A DNA stretch of 64,000 nucleotides. It comes from Caballeronia sp. M1242 (GTDB lineage Bacteria > Pseudomonadota > Gammaproteobacteria > Burkholderiales > Burkholderiaceae). Location of the stretch: the NCBI RefSeq assembly GCF_017220215.1, contig NZ_CP071129.1, positions 248,001-312,000 on the forward strand, in the 5' to 3' direction. Each line of letters starts with the position of its first letter. The stretch's first letter is position 1. The translations under genes and the position numbers were made by a program. A model generated the notes under the pieces. That model was not told the DNA's origin, ran no database searches, and was given only the letters and a program-made list of their open reading frames with translations. Shown here piece after piece: positions 1 through 9,508 of this stretch.

Positions 1-401
1 GCTATATCGACGCGAACCTGAACGTCATCGCGGGCATGGATGCGCGCGGGTTCATCATCGGGCCGATTCTCGCGTACGAGCTAAGTCTGGGCTTCGTGCC
101 GATTCGCAAGAAGGGCAAGCTGCCGTACAAGACGCTCTCGCAGTCGTACGAACTGGAATACGGCAGCGCGACGGTCGAGATTCACGAGGACGCGTGCCAG
201 CCCGGCGACCGCGTCGTGATCGTCGACGATCTGGTGGCGACCGGCGGCACGATGATGGCCGGCAAGATCTTGCTGGAGCGGCTCGGCGCGCAGGTCGTCG
301 AAGCGGCGGCGATCATCGACTTGCCCGATCTCGGCGGCTCGAAGCTGCTGCGCGACGGTGGGTTGCCGCTTTATACAGTCTGCGAGTTCGGAGGCCATTA
401 A
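1..401 (+). CDS. apt: Adenine phosphoribosyltransferase, 3' part (cut by window start)
   Basis: The reading frame is already open at base 3 and the true start lies before the window; 132 codons are visible. Apt condenses adenine with PRPP to AMP in purine salvage in the cytoplasm. The frame shows the adenine-loop region [13 protein letters not shown] near the left edge and the PRPP-binding signature [12 protein letters not shown] near its middle, both typical of type I phosphoribosyltransferases. Its TAA stop shares one base with the ATG of the next gene, and a GGAGG inside its last codons (390-394) serves that gene, so the two are translationally coupled. The family identity is clear; only the N-terminus is missing. 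Confidence 0.95.
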   Translation, partial: YIDANLNVIAGMDARGFIIGPILAYELSLGFVPIRKKGKLPYKTLSQSYELEYGSATVEIHEDACQPGDRVVIVDDLVATGGTMMAGKILLERLGAQVVEAAAIIDLPDLGGSKLLRDGGLPLYTVCEFGGH

Positions 402-1015
402 TGCCGAACGTCCTGTTGTTTCTCGCGACGTCGGTGGCAATCACCATCGCGCCGGGGCCCGACAATCTGCAAGTGCTCGCGCGCGGCATCTCGCAAGGCC
501 GGCTCGCGGGCGTGGTCGCGGCGCTCGGTTTCGCGTGCGGCGTGATCTTTCATACGACGCTCGCCGCTTTGGGCGTCGCGGCGCTCTTGCGCTCGTCGCC
601 GCTGGCGTTTCAGGCGGTGAAGCTCGCGGGCGCGGCTTATCTCGTGTGGATCGGCATCAAGGCGCTGCGCAGCCACGGTCTCGCGACGGCGCACGCGCGC
701 CCGAGCCAGCCGCTGTCGACCGTGTTCCGGCAGAGCGTGCTCGGCAACATGCTCAATCCGAAGGTGACGCTGTTCTTCATCGTGTTCCTGCCGCAGTTCG
801 TCGATCCGCACGGCGCGCAAAGCGTGATGCTCCAGATGTTCGAGCTGGGCGGCGTGTTCATGTTGCAGACCGTCGCGGTGTTCTCGCTCTTCGGCATCGG
901 CGCGGGGATGATCGGCGCGTGGCTCAAGCGGCGTCCGCGCGTGGGCGTCTGGCTCGATCGGCTCGCGGGCGTGACCTTTATCGCGCTCGGCATTCGCGTG
1001 GCGCTGCGCGACTGA
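401..1015 (+). CDS. LysE/RhtB-family amino-acid exporter
   Basis: A 204-residue hydrophobic protein with about six membrane segments. It carries the family N-terminal signature APGPDNLQVLARG and the mid-protein motif LGNMLNPKVTLFFIVFLPQF, both hallmarks of the LysE/RhtB superfamily of inner-membrane amino-acid and homoserine-lactone effluxers. The ATG overlaps the stop of apt by one base (TAATG) and has a GGAGG six bases upstream, inside apt. The substrate cannot be told from sequence. Pairing with apt looks like conserved gene order rather than a shared pathway. Confidence 0.9.
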   Translation: MPNVLLFLATSVAITIAPGPDNLQVLARGISQGRLAGVVAALGFACGVIFHTTLAALGVAALLRSSPLAFQAVKLAGAAYLVWIGIKALRSHGLATAHARPSQPLSTVFRQSVLGNMLNPKVTLFFIVFLPQFVDPHGAQSVMLQMFELGGVFMLQTVAVFSLFGIGAGMIGAWLKRRPRVGVWLDRLAGVTFIALGIRVALRD

Positions 1016-1078
1016 TTTCGCTGTGCCGCACCGCGCCTGCGCGCGTCCTTCGTTCATCACGGTCCCGCCGGAGCCTTC

Positions 1079-1924
1079 ATGACTTTGCCTTGCCTCGTCG
1101 CCGCCCGCCGTTTCGACGCCGCCGCACACGCGCCGTTCTTTATCGGCGATGAACGCGTCGGCTGGATTCGCAAGACGGATGTCGCCTTGCTCGCGCGCTG
1201 GCCGGAAACGTTCGTAATTGGCGACGACGACGTGCGTCTGAACCCGTCGCTCGACGATATCGATAAGCGCAGCGCGGCGCTCGCCTCTGTCATCGCCGCG
1301 CTGCACGCCGACGGCAATATTCCCGGCTGGCGCGACGAGACCTACGCGATCCGCAATCATTTCGACGCCGCGCCGCTCGCGTTCATCGAACGCGCGGCCT
1401 CGCGCTTTTTCGGCACGATCACATACGCGGTGCATGTGAACGGCATCGTAAAATATCGGGATAGCGCGCTGCGGCTCTGGATCGCGCGGCGCAGCCACAC
1501 CAAGTCGACCGATCCCGGCATGCTGGACAACGTGGTGGCGGGCGGCATCGGCTGGGGTTACGGGCTTATGCCGACGCTCGCCAAGGAATGCTGGGAAGAA
1601 GCGGGAATGCCCGAAGAGCTGGCCATGACCGCGACGCCGGGCGGCACGTTCCACGTCCTGCAATCGGCGCCGGAAGGCACGCAGGCCGAACAGATCTTCG
1701 TGTATGACATCGCGCTGCCGCCGGACTTCACGCCGCGCAATCAGGATGGCGAAGTCGCCCAACATCGCGAGGCGAGCATCGAAGAAGTCGCGCGCTGGAT
1801 CGAAGAAGGCGAGATGACCGTCGATGCGAGCCTCGCCACGCTCGATTGTCTGCTGCGCCATCGCTGGATCGACGAAGACGCCTGCCAGGGCATCGAGGCG
1901 CTCTACGCGCCGCCGCCCGTTTAA
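1079..1924 (+). CDS. Two-domain Nudix hydrolase (DUF4743 + Nudix)
   Basis: A 281-residue protein. Residues 1-115 form the DUF4743-type N-terminal domain, and residues 120-260 form a Nudix fold with the helix KECWEEAGM near residues 169-177. This architecture matches the family related to eukaryotic thiamine-pyrophosphokinase C-terminal extensions; the yeast relative removes oxidised thiamine pyrophosphate derivatives. By family, the role here would be hydrolysis of damaged thiamine diphosphate or a similar diphosphate. The upstream Glu of the classical Nudix box (G-x5-E) is not present: the equivalent position is Tyr161, in GWGYGLM. It lies between lysE and purU on the same strand, with about 40-65 bp gaps. 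The exact substrate is unproven. Confidence 0.85.
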   Translation: MTLPCLVAARRFDAAAHAPFFIGDERVGWIRKTDVALLARWPETFVIGDDDVRLNPSLDDIDKRSAALASVIAALHADGNIPGWRDETYAIRNHFDAAPLAFIERAASRFFGTITYAVHVNGIVKYRDSALRLWIARRSHTKSTDPGMLDNVVAGGIGWGYGLMPTLAKECWEEAGMPEELAMTATPGGTFHVLQSAPEGTQAEQIFVYDIALPPDFTPRNQDGEVAQHREASIEEVARWIEEGEMTVDASLATLDCLLRHRWIDEDACQGIEALYAPPPV

Positions 1925-1964
1925 TCATCGAGCATCAACGCATTGAGGAAGGAGTAACCGGTTC

Positions 1965-2834
1965 ATGTCGACCGAACATAGTTTTATCCTGAAGTTGTCG
2001 TGCCCGGACCGGCCGGGAATCGTGCATGCCGTCTCCGGCTTTCTGTTCGATCTCGGCGCGAACATTCTGGATTCGGCGCAATTCGGCGACAGCCGCACCG
2101 GCGAATTCTTCATGCGGGTGCATTTTCAGGAAGTGGGCGGCGATCCCGGCCTCGACGCGCTGCGCAAGTCGTTCGCCACGCTCGCCGATGAGTTCGGCAT
2201 GCGCTGGGAATTGCACGATGCGCTGGCGAAACCGCGCGTCGTCATCATGGTGTCAAAGATCGGCCACTGCCTGAACGACCTGCTGTTCCGCTATCGCACG
2301 GGACAATTGCAGATCGAGATTCCGGCGATCGTCTCGAACCACAAGGATTTTTATCAGCTCGCCGCGAGCTACGACATTCCGTTCCACCACTTGCCGCTCA
2401 ACGGCGGCACCGCGCAGGCGAAGGCCGCGCAGGAAGCGCGCGTGATGGAGATCATCGAGCAGCACGATACCGATCTCGTCGTGCTCGCGCGCTACATGCA
2501 GATTCTGTCGCCCGACATGTGCGACAAGCTCGCCGGCCGCGCGATCAACATTCACCACTCGTTCCTGCCGAGCTTCAAGGGCGCGAAGCCGTACTATCAG
2601 GCGTTCGACCGCGGCGTGAAACTGATCGGCGCGACCGCGCACTATGTGACGACGGATCTGGACGAAGGCCCGATCATCGAGCAGGAAGTGGAGCGCGTGG
2701 ACCACAGCATGACGCCGGATCAATTGACGGCGATCGGCCGCGACGTCGAGTGCGTGACGCTCGCGCGTGCGGTGAAATGGCATGTGGAGCATCGCATCGT
2801 GCTGAACGGAAGCAAGACGGTCGTGTTCCGCTAG
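1965..2834 (+). CDS. purU: Formyltetrahydrofolate deformylase
   Basis: A 289-residue protein of normal length for PurU, which hydrolyses 10-formyl-THF to formate and THF; the formate feeds PurT or balances the one-carbon pool. Residues 8-80 form an ACT domain beginning LSCPDRPGIVHAVSGF. Residues 90-275 form a formyltransferase domain with NIHHSFLPSFKGAKPY (residues 195-210) and DLDEGPIIEQ (231-240), which carry the catalytic Asn, His and Asp. The strong AGGAAGGAG upstream supports the ATG at 1965. It is the last plus-strand gene before a convergent terminator. Its stop codon falls in a 10-bp tandem repeat. Confidence 0.97.
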   Translation: MSTEHSFILKLSCPDRPGIVHAVSGFLFDLGANILDSAQFGDSRTGEFFMRVHFQEVGGDPGLDALRKSFATLADEFGMRWELHDALAKPRVVIMVSKIGHCLNDLLFRYRTGQLQIEIPAIVSNHKDFYQLAASYDIPFHHLPLNGGTAQAKAAQEARVMEIIEQHDTDLVVLARYMQILSPDMCDKLAGRAINIHHSFLPSFKGAKPYYQAFDRGVKLIGATAHYVTTDLDEGPIIEQEVERVDHSMTPDQLTAIGRDVECVTLARAVKWHVEHRIVLNGSKTVVFR

Positions 2835-2858
2835 ACGCTGCTGGACGCTGCTAGACGC
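2831..2858 (+). repeat. 10-bp tandem repeat at the purU stop codon
   Basis: The unit CTAGACGCTG occurs about 2.8 times (2831-2840, 2841-2850, 2851-2858), with one mismatch in the middle copy. The TAG stop of purU (2832-2834) is inside the first unit and is copied again in the third. This looks like replication slippage at the gene end. Loss or gain of units would not alter the protein. Confidence 0.8.
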
Positions 2859-2868
2859 CAAACGCACG

Positions 2869-2904
2869 AAAGCCCGCCGATCTTCGGATCGAGCGGGCTT
2901 TTTG
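2869..2904. terminator. Rho-independent terminator between convergent purU and the AI-2E permease gene
   Basis: The arms AAAGCCCGCCGATC and GATCGAGCGGGCTTT pair around a TTCG tetraloop with a single bulged A, followed by a TTTTT run on the plus strand. It sits 34 bp after purU and before the stop of the convergent minus-strand gene. The T-run supports termination of purU most strongly. Confidence 0.85.
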
Positions 2905-2921
2905 CTTCTGAACGGCTGTGG

Positions 2922-4010
2922 TCAGACGAGCCGTAGATAGATCAGCTCGCGCTTGATGTACGCATAGAAAATCGGCGCGGCGATGACGCCCGGCAAACCG
3001 AATGCGGCTTCCATTGCCAGCATGGCGAGCAGCAGTTCCCACGCGCGCGCCTCGATCTGCCCGCCGATAATCCGCGCGTTCAGGAAGTATTCGAGCTTGT
3101 GAATGACGATGAGAAACGCGAGCGACGCGACCGCCGTGCCGAACGACACCGAGAACGAGATCGCGACAATGATGGTGTTCGAGATCAGATTGCCGACGAC
3201 GGGCAAGAGCCCGAGGATGAACGTGATCAATACCAGCGTCTTGGAGAGCGGCAGGCGCTCATGAAAGAGCGGCAGCGCGACGAGAAGATAGAGCGCGGTG
3301 AACGCGGCGTTGATCGCCGAGATCTTGATCTGCGCAAACACGATGCGGCGGAACGCGTCGGCGAAACGGGAAACGCGCGTGACGAGCGCCGTCGAAAGCG
3401 GCAGCCGATGCGTCTGTTTCGGCGCGCCCACCGCGATGATCGCGCCGATGATCATGCCGATCAAAATGTGCCCGAAGCCGCGCGCCATGTCGCGGCCGCC
3501 TTCCTGCAATTGCTCCGAGTGCTTGCGCATGAGTTCGGCGGCGCGCTCCTTCATCTGGCCGGCGTCGACCGGCAGATAGTTGGCGATCCAGTCCGGCACG
3601 CGCAGCCGCGCATGCGACGTGACGCTCACCAATTGGTCGAGCAGCCGCTGGAGGCTCGGAACGTCGTGCTCGAAATGCTCGATGGTCGCAATGGTGAGGC
3701 CGGTCAGCCCGCCGATGATGATGGCCGAGATCAGCACGACCGCGATCAGCCGCGCGCCCTTGCTCATCACGTGCCGCTCGATGACGGGCGCGATCATGTG
3801 CACGAGCTGGAACACGAGCATGCCGGCGAGCAGCGCGCCCAAGAGCTTGAGGTGCAGCACGAGGAACATGGCGAGGAACGCCGCGATGTAACTGCCGATC
3901 TCCACGGCCGGGAGCTTGGGCAGGCTCATGTCGCTCGTCAGCCTGACGGGGCGCGCCGGCAAGTCCCGTACGCGTCGCTCCTCGTTGGCCGCTTCGTTGC
4001 GCTTCCCCAT
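2922..4010 (-). CDS. AI-2E family (PerM-like) membrane permease
   Basis: A 362-residue integral membrane protein with an N-terminal cytoplasmic stretch of about 35 residues, a membrane pair, a soluble central segment (about residues 100-160) and a C-terminal membrane bundle. The segment HERLPLSKTLVLITFILGLLPVVGNLISN fits the AI-2E/PerM/YhhT family; the most conserved core is LGLLPVVGNLISN. Members have been linked to export of AI-2 or indole, or to cation/H+ antiport, so the substrate is open. The ATG at 4010 has AAAAGGGA eight bases upstream; a later Met at residue 28 has no ribosome-binding site. It follows uvrA on the same strand by 63 bp and may be co-transcribed with it. Confidence 0.88.
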   Translation of the reverse strand: MGKRNEAANEERRVRDLPARPVRLTSDMSLPKLPAVEIGSYIAAFLAMFLVLHLKLLGALLAGMLVFQLVHMIAPVIERHVMSKGARLIAVVLISAIIIGGLTGLTIATIEHFEHDVPSLQRLLDQLVSVTSHARLRVPDWIANYLPVDAGQMKERAAELMRKHSEQLQEGGRDMARGFGHILIGMIIGAIIAVGAPKQTHRLPLSTALVTRVSRFADAFRRIVFAQIKISAINAAFTALYLLVALPLFHERLPLSKTLVLITFILGLLPVVGNLISNTIIVAISFSVSFGTAVASLAFLIVIHKLEYFLNARIIGGQIEARAWELLLAMLAMEAAFGLPGVIAAPIFYAYIKRELIYLRLV

Positions 4011-4073
4011 GACTGCGTTCCCTTTTCGCTGCTGCCTACCACGGTTGTTCTTGCCGCCGGGCTGCGGCGGTTG

Positions 4074-6947
4074 TCAGGCGGCCGACTTCGGACGCTGGAG
4101 CAGCGGCGCGAGGTAGCGGCCCGTGAAGCTCGCCTTCGACTTCGCGACCTGCTCCGGCGTCCCCTGCGCGATGATCTGCCCGCCGCCCGCGCCGCCTTCC
4201 GGACCGAGGTCGATTACCCAGTCGGCGGTTTTGATCACGTCCAGATTATGCTCGATGATGACGACCGTGTTGCCCTGATCTCGCAACCGGTGGATCACTT
4301 CGAGCAAGAGCGCGATGTCGTGGAAGTGCAGGCCGGTCGTCGGTTCGTCGAGGATATATAGCGTCCGACCGGTGTCGCGCTTGCTCAGTTCCAGCGAAAG
4401 CTTCACGCGCTGCGCTTCGCCGCCCGAAAGCGTGGTCGCCGACTGGCCCAGGCGAATGTAGCCGAGGCCCACCTCGAGCAGCGTCTTCAGCTTGCGCGCG
4501 ACGACCGGCACCGCCTTGAAGAACTCGTGCGCGGCTTCCACCGTGAGGTCGAGCACTTCGCTGATGTTCTTGCCTTTGTACTGGATGTCGAGCGTCTCGC
4601 GGTTGTAACGCTTGCCGTGGCACACGTCGCAAGGCACATAAACGTCCGGCAGAAAGTGCATTTCCACCTTCAGCACGCCGTCGCCCTGACAGGCTTCGCA
4701 GCGTCCGCCCTTGACGTTGAACGAGAAGCGGCCCGCTTCGTAGCCGCGCTCCTTCGCGGCCGGCACGCCCGCGAACAGCTCGCGAATCGGCGTGAACAAG
4801 CCGGTGTAGGTGGCCGGATTCGAGCGCGGCGTGCGGCCGATCGGCGATTGATCGACGGCGATCACCTTGTCGAAGTGCTCCAGACCTTCGATGGACTCGT
4901 ACGGCGCCGGCTCCGTCGACGAGCCATACAAATGCTGGGCGACCGCGTGCTGGAGCGTGTCGTTGATGAGCGTCGACTTGCCGGAACCCGAGACGCCCGT
5001 CACGCATGTCAGCAAACCGACCGGAAGATCGAGCGTGACGTGCTTGAGATTATTGCCGTGCGCCTCGACGATGCGCAGCCGCCGCTCGTCCGGCGCATTG
5101 CGCTTTTCCGGATAGCTGATCGTGCGTTTGCCGGACAAATACTGTCCCGTGATGGAATTCGGGTCTTTCTGCACCTGAAGCGGCGTGCCCTCCGCGACGA
5201 TCACGCCGCCGTGCTCGCCCGCGCCCGGTCCCATGTCGACCACGTAATCGGCCATGCGGATCATGTCTTCGTCGTGTTCGACGACGATTACCGAATTGCC
5301 GATGTCGCGCAGATGCTTGAGCGTGTCGATCAGGCGGTCGTTATCGCGCTGATGCAGACCGATGGACGGCTCGTCCAGCACGTACATCACACCTGTCAGC
5401 CCCGAGCCGATCTGCGATGCGAGCCGGATGCGCTGCGCTTCGCCGCCGGAGAGCGTCTCCGCGCTGCGCTCGAGCGACAGGTAATCCAGCCCGACGTTAT
5501 TCAGGAACGACAGCCGCGCGACGATTTCCTTGATGACCTTGTCGGCGATTTCGCCCTTCGCGCCGTCCAGACGCAGCGTCTGAAAGTAGCCGAGTGTGTC
5601 GCGCAGCGGCCAGCCGCTCACTTCGTAGATGCCGCGCGCCTGATCGCCCGAGCCGACTTTCACGAAGCGCGCCTCGCGCCGCAGACGCGTGCCTTCGCAC
5701 GCCGGGCACGGCTGATTGTTCTGGTATTTCGCCAGTTCTTCGCGCACGGCGGTCGAATCCGTCTCGCGGTAGCGCCGCTCAAGATTAGGGATGATGCCTT
5801 CGAATGCATGCTCGCGCACCGAAGCGCGACCGCGCTCGTTGATGTACGAAAACGGAATGGCCTGCTTGCCCGAGCCGAAGAGCAGCGTCTTGCGCACTTT
5901 CTCGGGCAGTTCCTCGAACGGCGCGTCGATGTCGAACTCGTAGAACGCGGCGAGGCTTTGCAGCATCTGAAAATAGAACTGATTGCGCCGGTCCCAGCCC
6001 TTCACCGCGCCCGCCGCCAGCGACAGCGACGGATGCGCGACCACGCGCTTCGGATCGAAGAACGTGATCTGGCCGAGTCCGTCGCATTCGGGGCACGCGC
6101 CCATCGGGTTGTTGAACGAGAAAAGACGCGGCTCGAGTTCCTGCAGCGAATAAGAACAAATTGGGCACGCGAACTTCGAGCTGAAGAGCTTCTCGTGGTC
6201 CGTGTCCATTTCGAGCGCGATCGCGCGGCCATCGGCGAGGCGCAGCGCGGTCTCGAACGATTCCGCGAGACGCTGCTTCATGTCGGGGCGCACTTTCAGG
6301 CGGTCGATCACCACGTCGATCGTGTGCTTGTCGTTCTTCTTGAGCTTCGGCAGCGAATCGACTTCATAGATTTTCGCGACGCCTTCGTTCGCCGTGCCGC
6401 CGCCCGAGCGAATCCGAAAGCGGATAAATCCCTGCGCCTGCATTTCCTCGAACAGTTCGACGTGCTCGCCTTTGCGGTCCGCGACCACGGGCGCGAGAAT
6501 CATCAGCTTGGTTTCTTCGGGCAGCGCGAGCGCCGCATCCACCATTTGCGAGACGCTTTGCGCTTCGAGCGGAATCAGATGGTCCGGACAATACGGCGTG
6601 CCGACGCGCGCATACAAAAGACGCAGATAATCGTGGATTTCCGTGACCGTGCCGACCGTCGAACGCGGATTATGCGACGTAGCTTTCTGCTCGATGGAAA
6701 TGGCCGGCGACAAACCTTCGATCAAATCGACGTCCGGCTTTTCCATCAGCTGTAGAAATTGCCGCGCGTAGGCCGAGAGACTTTCCACGTAACGGCGCTG
6801 GCCTTCGGCGTAAAGCGTATCGAACGCGAGCGACGACTTGCCCGACCCGGACAACCCCGTAATCACGATCAGCTTGTGACGCGGCAAGTCGAGATTGACG
6901 TTCTTCAGATTGTGGGTGCGAGCCCCACGAATACGAATTTCTTCCAC
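4074..6947 (-). CDS. uvrA: Excinuclease ABC subunit A
   Basis: A 957-residue protein, full length for UvrA, the damage-scanning ATPase of nucleotide excision repair that loads UvrB on lesions. It has two ABC modules. The first Walker A is GLSGSGKSS (residues 31-39); the second module has GVSGSGKST and, near the C-terminus, [16 protein letters not shown] CxxC...CxxC zinc module lies at residues 261-288 (CPIC and CPEC), and a second around residue 750 (CEAC and CDVC). All key motifs are intact. It is transcribed away from the MFS gene that separates it from ssb. I found no convincing SOS box in the upstream gap. Confidence 0.98.
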   Translation of the reverse strand: MEEIRIRGARTHNLKNVNLDLPRHKLIVITGLSGSGKSSLAFDTLYAEGQRRYVESLSAYARQFLQLMEKPDVDLIEGLSPAISIEQKATSHNPRSTVGTVTEIHDYLRLLYARVGTPYCPDHLIPLEAQSVSQMVDAALALPEETKLMILAPVVADRKGEHVELFEEMQAQGFIRFRIRSGGGTANEGVAKIYEVDSLPKLKKNDKHTIDVVIDRLKVRPDMKQRLAESFETALRLADGRAIALEMDTDHEKLFSSKFACPICSYSLQELEPRLFSFNNPMGACPECDGLGQITFFDPKRVVAHPSLSLAAGAVKGWDRRNQFYFQMLQSLAAFYEFDIDAPFEELPEKVRKTLLFGSGKQAIPFSYINERGRASVREHAFEGIIPNLERRYRETDSTAVREELAKYQNNQPCPACEGTRLRREARFVKVGSGDQARGIYEVSGWPLRDTLGYFQTLRLDGAKGEIADKVIKEIVARLSFLNNVGLDYLSLERSAETLSGGEAQRIRLASQIGSGLTGVMYVLDEPSIGLHQRDNDRLIDTLKHLRDIGNSVIVVEHDEDMIRMADYVVDMGPGAGEHGGVIVAEGTPLQVQKDPNSITGQYLSGKRTISYPEKRNAPDERRLRIVEAHGNNLKHVTLDLPVGLLTCVTGVSGSGKSTLINDTLQHAVAQHLYGSSTEPAPYESIEGLEHFDKVIAVDQSPIGRTPRSNPATYTGLFTPIRELFAGVPAAKERGYEAGRFSFNVKGGRCEACQGDGVLKVEMHFLPDVYVPCDVCHGKRYNRETLDIQYKGKNISEVLDLTVEAAHEFFKAVPVVARKLKTLLEVGLGYIRLGQSATTLSGGEAQRVKLSLELSKRDTGRTLYILDEPTTGLHFHDIALLLEVIHRLRDQGNTVVIIEHNLDVIKTADWVIDLGPEGGAGGGQIIAQGTPEQVAKSKASFTGRYLAPLLQRPKSAA

Positions 6948-6994
6948 GAGTTTGTTCCGGCGACGAGCGGGGAATGAGGGGGGCCAAACCTGCT

Positions 6995-7000
6995 ACTATA
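6995..7000 (-). promoter_or_regulatory. Possible -10 element for uvrA
   Basis: Read on the minus strand the hexamer is TATAGT, about 47 bp before the uvrA ATG in a 273-bp divergent gap (6948-7220). No good -35 sits 16-18 bp upstream, so this is only a weak promoter call. Apart from this the gap is GC-rich and I see no gene or CTGT-N8-ACAG-type LexA site in it. Confidence 0.3.
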
Positions 7001-7220
7001 ACGACTTTTGCAGGGCGCGGCGCCCGCGCACCCCGTGCCGCGGACGGGCCCAGGCCGCTTGCCGCGGGCCTTGCGGCGGTCTTGCCGGCGCAGCGGGCAG
7101 CGGCCATGCGGGCCGAGTCGTCCGCTGCATATGGTGCCGTTTCGAGCAAGAACAAGGCGGCCGCGCCTGACGTCGCAACAGGCCGGGCCAGACGCGACCC
7201 TCATTCATTTCCCGTCCCTG

Positions 7221-8423
7221 ATGTCCAATCCGTCTGCCACGTCCGCACGTCTCTCCGCGCCGGAATTGCGCGCGACCGTGTCGCTCGCTGCCATCTTCGC
7301 GCTGCGCATGCTCGGTCTCTTCATGATCATGCCGGTGTTCTCGGTCTACGCGAAAACGATTCCCGGCGGCGACAACGTGCTGCTCGTCGGCATTGCGCTG
7401 GGCGCTTACGGCGTCACGCAGTCGATGCTCTATATCTTCTACGGCTGGATCTCCGACAAGCTCGGGCGCAAGCCGGTGATCGCGTTCGGGCTGCTGGTGT
7501 TTGCAATCGGCAGCTTCGTCGCGGCCGTCGGGCATTCCATGGCGTGGATCATCGCCGGACGCGTGATTCAGGGCATGGGCGCGGTGTCGTCGGCGGTGAT
7601 CGCGTTCATCGCCGATCTCACGCACGAGGAAAACCGCACGAAGGCCATGGCGATGGTGGGCGGCAGCATCGGCGTGTCGTTCGCCGTGGCGATCGTCGGC
7701 GCGCCGATCCTTTTTCATTGGATCGGCATGAGCGGGCTATTCACGGTGATCGGCGCGCTGTCGATCGTGGCGGTAGGCGTGGTGCTCTGGATCGTCCCCG
7801 ATCCGCCGGCGCGCCCGGTGCACGTCAAGGCGCCCTTCAGCGAAGTGCTGCATAACGTCGAACTGCTGCGTCTGAACTTCGGCGTGCTCGTCCTGCACGC
7901 GACGCAGACGGCGCTCTTTCTCGTCGTCCCGCGCATTCTGGAGGCGGGCGGGCTGCCGGTGGCGTCGCACTGGAAAATCTACCTGCCGGTCATGGGGCTC
8001 GCTTTCGTCATGATGGTGCCGGCGATCATCGCGGCCGAGAAGCGCGGCAAGATGAAGGCCGTCATGCTCAGTGCAATCGGGCTTATCCTGTTCGGACAGT
8101 TGTTATTGGGCGCGGCTCCCCATACGCTATGGTCCGTGGCCGCGATCCTGTTCGTGTACTTCCTGGGCTTCAACGTGCTGGAGGCGTCGCAGCCGTCGCT
8201 CGTGTCCAAGCTCGCGCCGGGCACGCGAAAGGGCGCGGCAGCGGGCGTCTACAACACGACGCAGTCCATCGGCCTCGCCCTGGGCGGCGTGGTCGGCGGC
8301 TGGCTGCTGAAGCTGGACGGACCGAGCGCGGTCTTCTTCTCGTGCTCGGCGCTGGTGCTGGCGTGGCTTGTCGTTGCAATGTGGATGAAGCCGCCGCCGC
8401 GCAAGGCCGGGCGCGCGGCTTGA
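7221..8423 (+). CDS. MFS transporter (YajR-like drug/solute exporter)
   Basis: A 400-residue protein with twelve predicted membrane segments. The motif A loop GWISDKLGRKPVIAFG follows TM2, and FIADLTHEENRTKAMAMVG follows TM4. The start MSNPSATSARLSAPELRATV is chosen because members of this family begin just before LRAxVSLAAIFALRMLGLF. The frame stays open upstream, but that stretch is Arg/Pro-rich and looks non-coding. There is no clear ribosome-binding site at 7221, so the start is less certain than the identity. It sits between divergent uvrA and ssb. The substrate is unknown. Confidence 0.87.
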   Translation: MSNPSATSARLSAPELRATVSLAAIFALRMLGLFMIMPVFSVYAKTIPGGDNVLLVGIALGAYGVTQSMLYIFYGWISDKLGRKPVIAFGLLVFAIGSFVAAVGHSMAWIIAGRVIQGMGAVSSAVIAFIADLTHEENRTKAMAMVGGSIGVSFAVAIVGAPILFHWIGMSGLFTVIGALSIVAVGVVLWIVPDPPARPVHVKAPFSEVLHNVELLRLNFGVLVLHATQTALFLVVPRILEAGGLPVASHWKIYLPVMGLAFVMMVPAIIAAEKRGKMKAVMLSAIGLILFGQLLLGAAPHTLWSVAAILFVYFLGFNVLEASQPSLVSKLAPGTRKGAAAGVYNTTQSIGLALGGVVGGWLLKLDGPSAVFFSCSALVLAWLVVAMWMKPPPRKAGRAA

Positions 8424-8540
8424 CGAGACGTTTAATCATTTGAATCGAATCAGACGTGCTGTCGGGCTTCGCATGAGAGCGACGCCTGCGCGAACAGCGC
8501 CGCACGGCTGACAGTAGGCAAAGAATCAACCGGAGAAATC

Positions 8541-9065
8541 ATGGCATCTGTCAACAAGGTCATTCTCGTAGGCAATCTGGGCGCGGACCCGGAAACGCGC
8601 TACCTTCCGAGCGGCGACGCCGTGGCCAACATCCGTCTCGCGACGACCGACCGCTACAAGGACAAGGCGTCCGGCGAGATGAAAGAGCTCACCGAGTGGC
8701 ACCGTGTCGCGTTCTTCGGCCGGCTCGCGGAAATCGTCAACGAGTACCTGAAGAAGGGCTCGTCCGTGTACATCGAGGGGCGCATCCGCACGCGGAAATG
8801 GACCGATCAATCGGGACAAGAGCGCTATTCGACCGAAATCGTCGCTGACCAGATGCAAATGCTGGGCGGACGCGGCGGTGCGGGCGGCGGCGACGATGGC
8901 GGCTACAGCCGCAGCGCGCCGATGGAGCGCTCCGGCGGCGGTGGAGGCCGGGCGCCTTCCGGCTCGGGCGGCGGACGCGCGGGCGGCTCCGGTGGCGGCG
9001 CGAGCCGTCCGAGCGCGCCCGCGGGCGGCGGCTTCGACGACATGGACGACGATATTCCGTTCTGA
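8541..9065 (+). CDS. ssb: Single-stranded DNA-binding protein
   Basis: A 174-residue SSB. Residues 1-110 form the OB fold ([44 protein letters not shown]), followed by a long Gly/Ser/Arg-rich flexible linker and the acidic tip DDDIPF, which docks partner repair and replication proteins. It acts as a tetramer coating ssDNA in replication, recombination and repair. ATG has CGGAG six bases upstream. It is followed by a perfect terminator, so it is probably monocistronic at its 3' end. Confidence 0.97.
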   Translation: MASVNKVILVGNLGADPETRYLPSGDAVANIRLATTDRYKDKASGEMKELTEWHRVAFFGRLAEIVNEYLKKGSSVYIEGRIRTRKWTDQSGQERYSTEIVADQMQMLGGRGGAGGGDDGGYSRSAPMERSGGGGGRAPSGSGGGRAGGSGGGASRPSAPAGGGFDDMDDDIPF

Positions 9066-9093
9066 TAAGCGCTCCGGCGCGCGACGCATCGGG

Positions 9094-9133
9094 AAAACGG
9101 GCCTTCTGCTTCTGGCAGAAGGCCCGTTTTTTA
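9094..9133 (+). terminator. Strong intrinsic terminator of ssb
   Basis: A 16-bp perfect stem (AAAACGGGCCTTCTGC / GCAGAAGGCCCGTTTT) with a five-base loop, followed by TTTTTTA. It lies 29 bp after the ssb stop and insulates the AT-richer regulatory region that follows. Confidence 0.95.
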
Positions 9134-9508
9134 TTTCTCTCAGTGTCTTTTGGCAAATTCCGACGAGCATTCGCTATTTATCGGCTGCGATTGAAAGGCC
9201 ACTGGGTAAATCGCTGTCAAATGGCATGCATCGAAATGGGGCGTAATCGGACTAGTCCGATGGTTTCGAAATAGCGCACGTCTTATTTTGATGAAAAATA
9301 TTCTGAAATGCTGAGAGAGCTATGTTTGCGTTTTGTCATCTTATTGCGGAAACGCAAGTCTGAGCGCACCGCAATCGAATCACGCCGCATGAATGCGTTC
9401 GTTTTCCGAGCGCGTCGCGGTGTTAATCCGCGCGCGATTCACGGGCGTTTAGATGTGGTAGGCGTCGAACGGCGCCGCTAAAACATGGATATAACCGGGG
9501 GCCTATTG
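9134..9508. promoter_or_regulatory. Regulatory gap upstream of response regulator 1
   Basis: This 375-bp gap has no gene and is noticeably more AT-rich than its surroundings. It contains a perfect 14-bp palindrome at 9247-9260 (listed separately). It also contains an inverted repeat TTGCGTTT (9326-9333) / AAACGCAA (9350-9357) with a 16-base spacer. I see no clear sigma-70 or sigma-54 promoter pair that I would defend. The composition and dyads suggest a regulated promoter for the phosphorelay genes. Confidence 0.5.
9247..9260. promoter_or_regulatory. Perfect palindrome TCGGACTAGTCCGA, RcsB-box-like site 1
   Basis: Two inverted heptamers with no gap, centred about 255 bp before response regulator 1. 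The flanking bases 9244-9266 match 15864-15886 at 19 of 23 positions. The GGA...TCC dyad resembles the RcsB homodimer site of enterobacteria, and the regulators encoded next door are RcsB-like. The assignment as an operator is inference. Confidence 0.5.

Noticed and set aside
6991..7014. CTG...CAG dyad upstream of uvrA as an SOS box
   Set aside because: The half-sites are 18 bases apart instead of 10, and the CTGT/ACAG ends are missing.
7008..7220. N-terminal 71-codon extension of the MFS exporter
   Set aside because: The extension is Arg/Pro-rich with no conservation pattern, and the family begins just before the first membrane helix.
9326..9357. TTGCGTTT/AAACGCAA inverted repeat as a terminator
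   Set aside because: The loop is 16 bases, there is no T-run, and a much stronger ssb terminator lies upstream.
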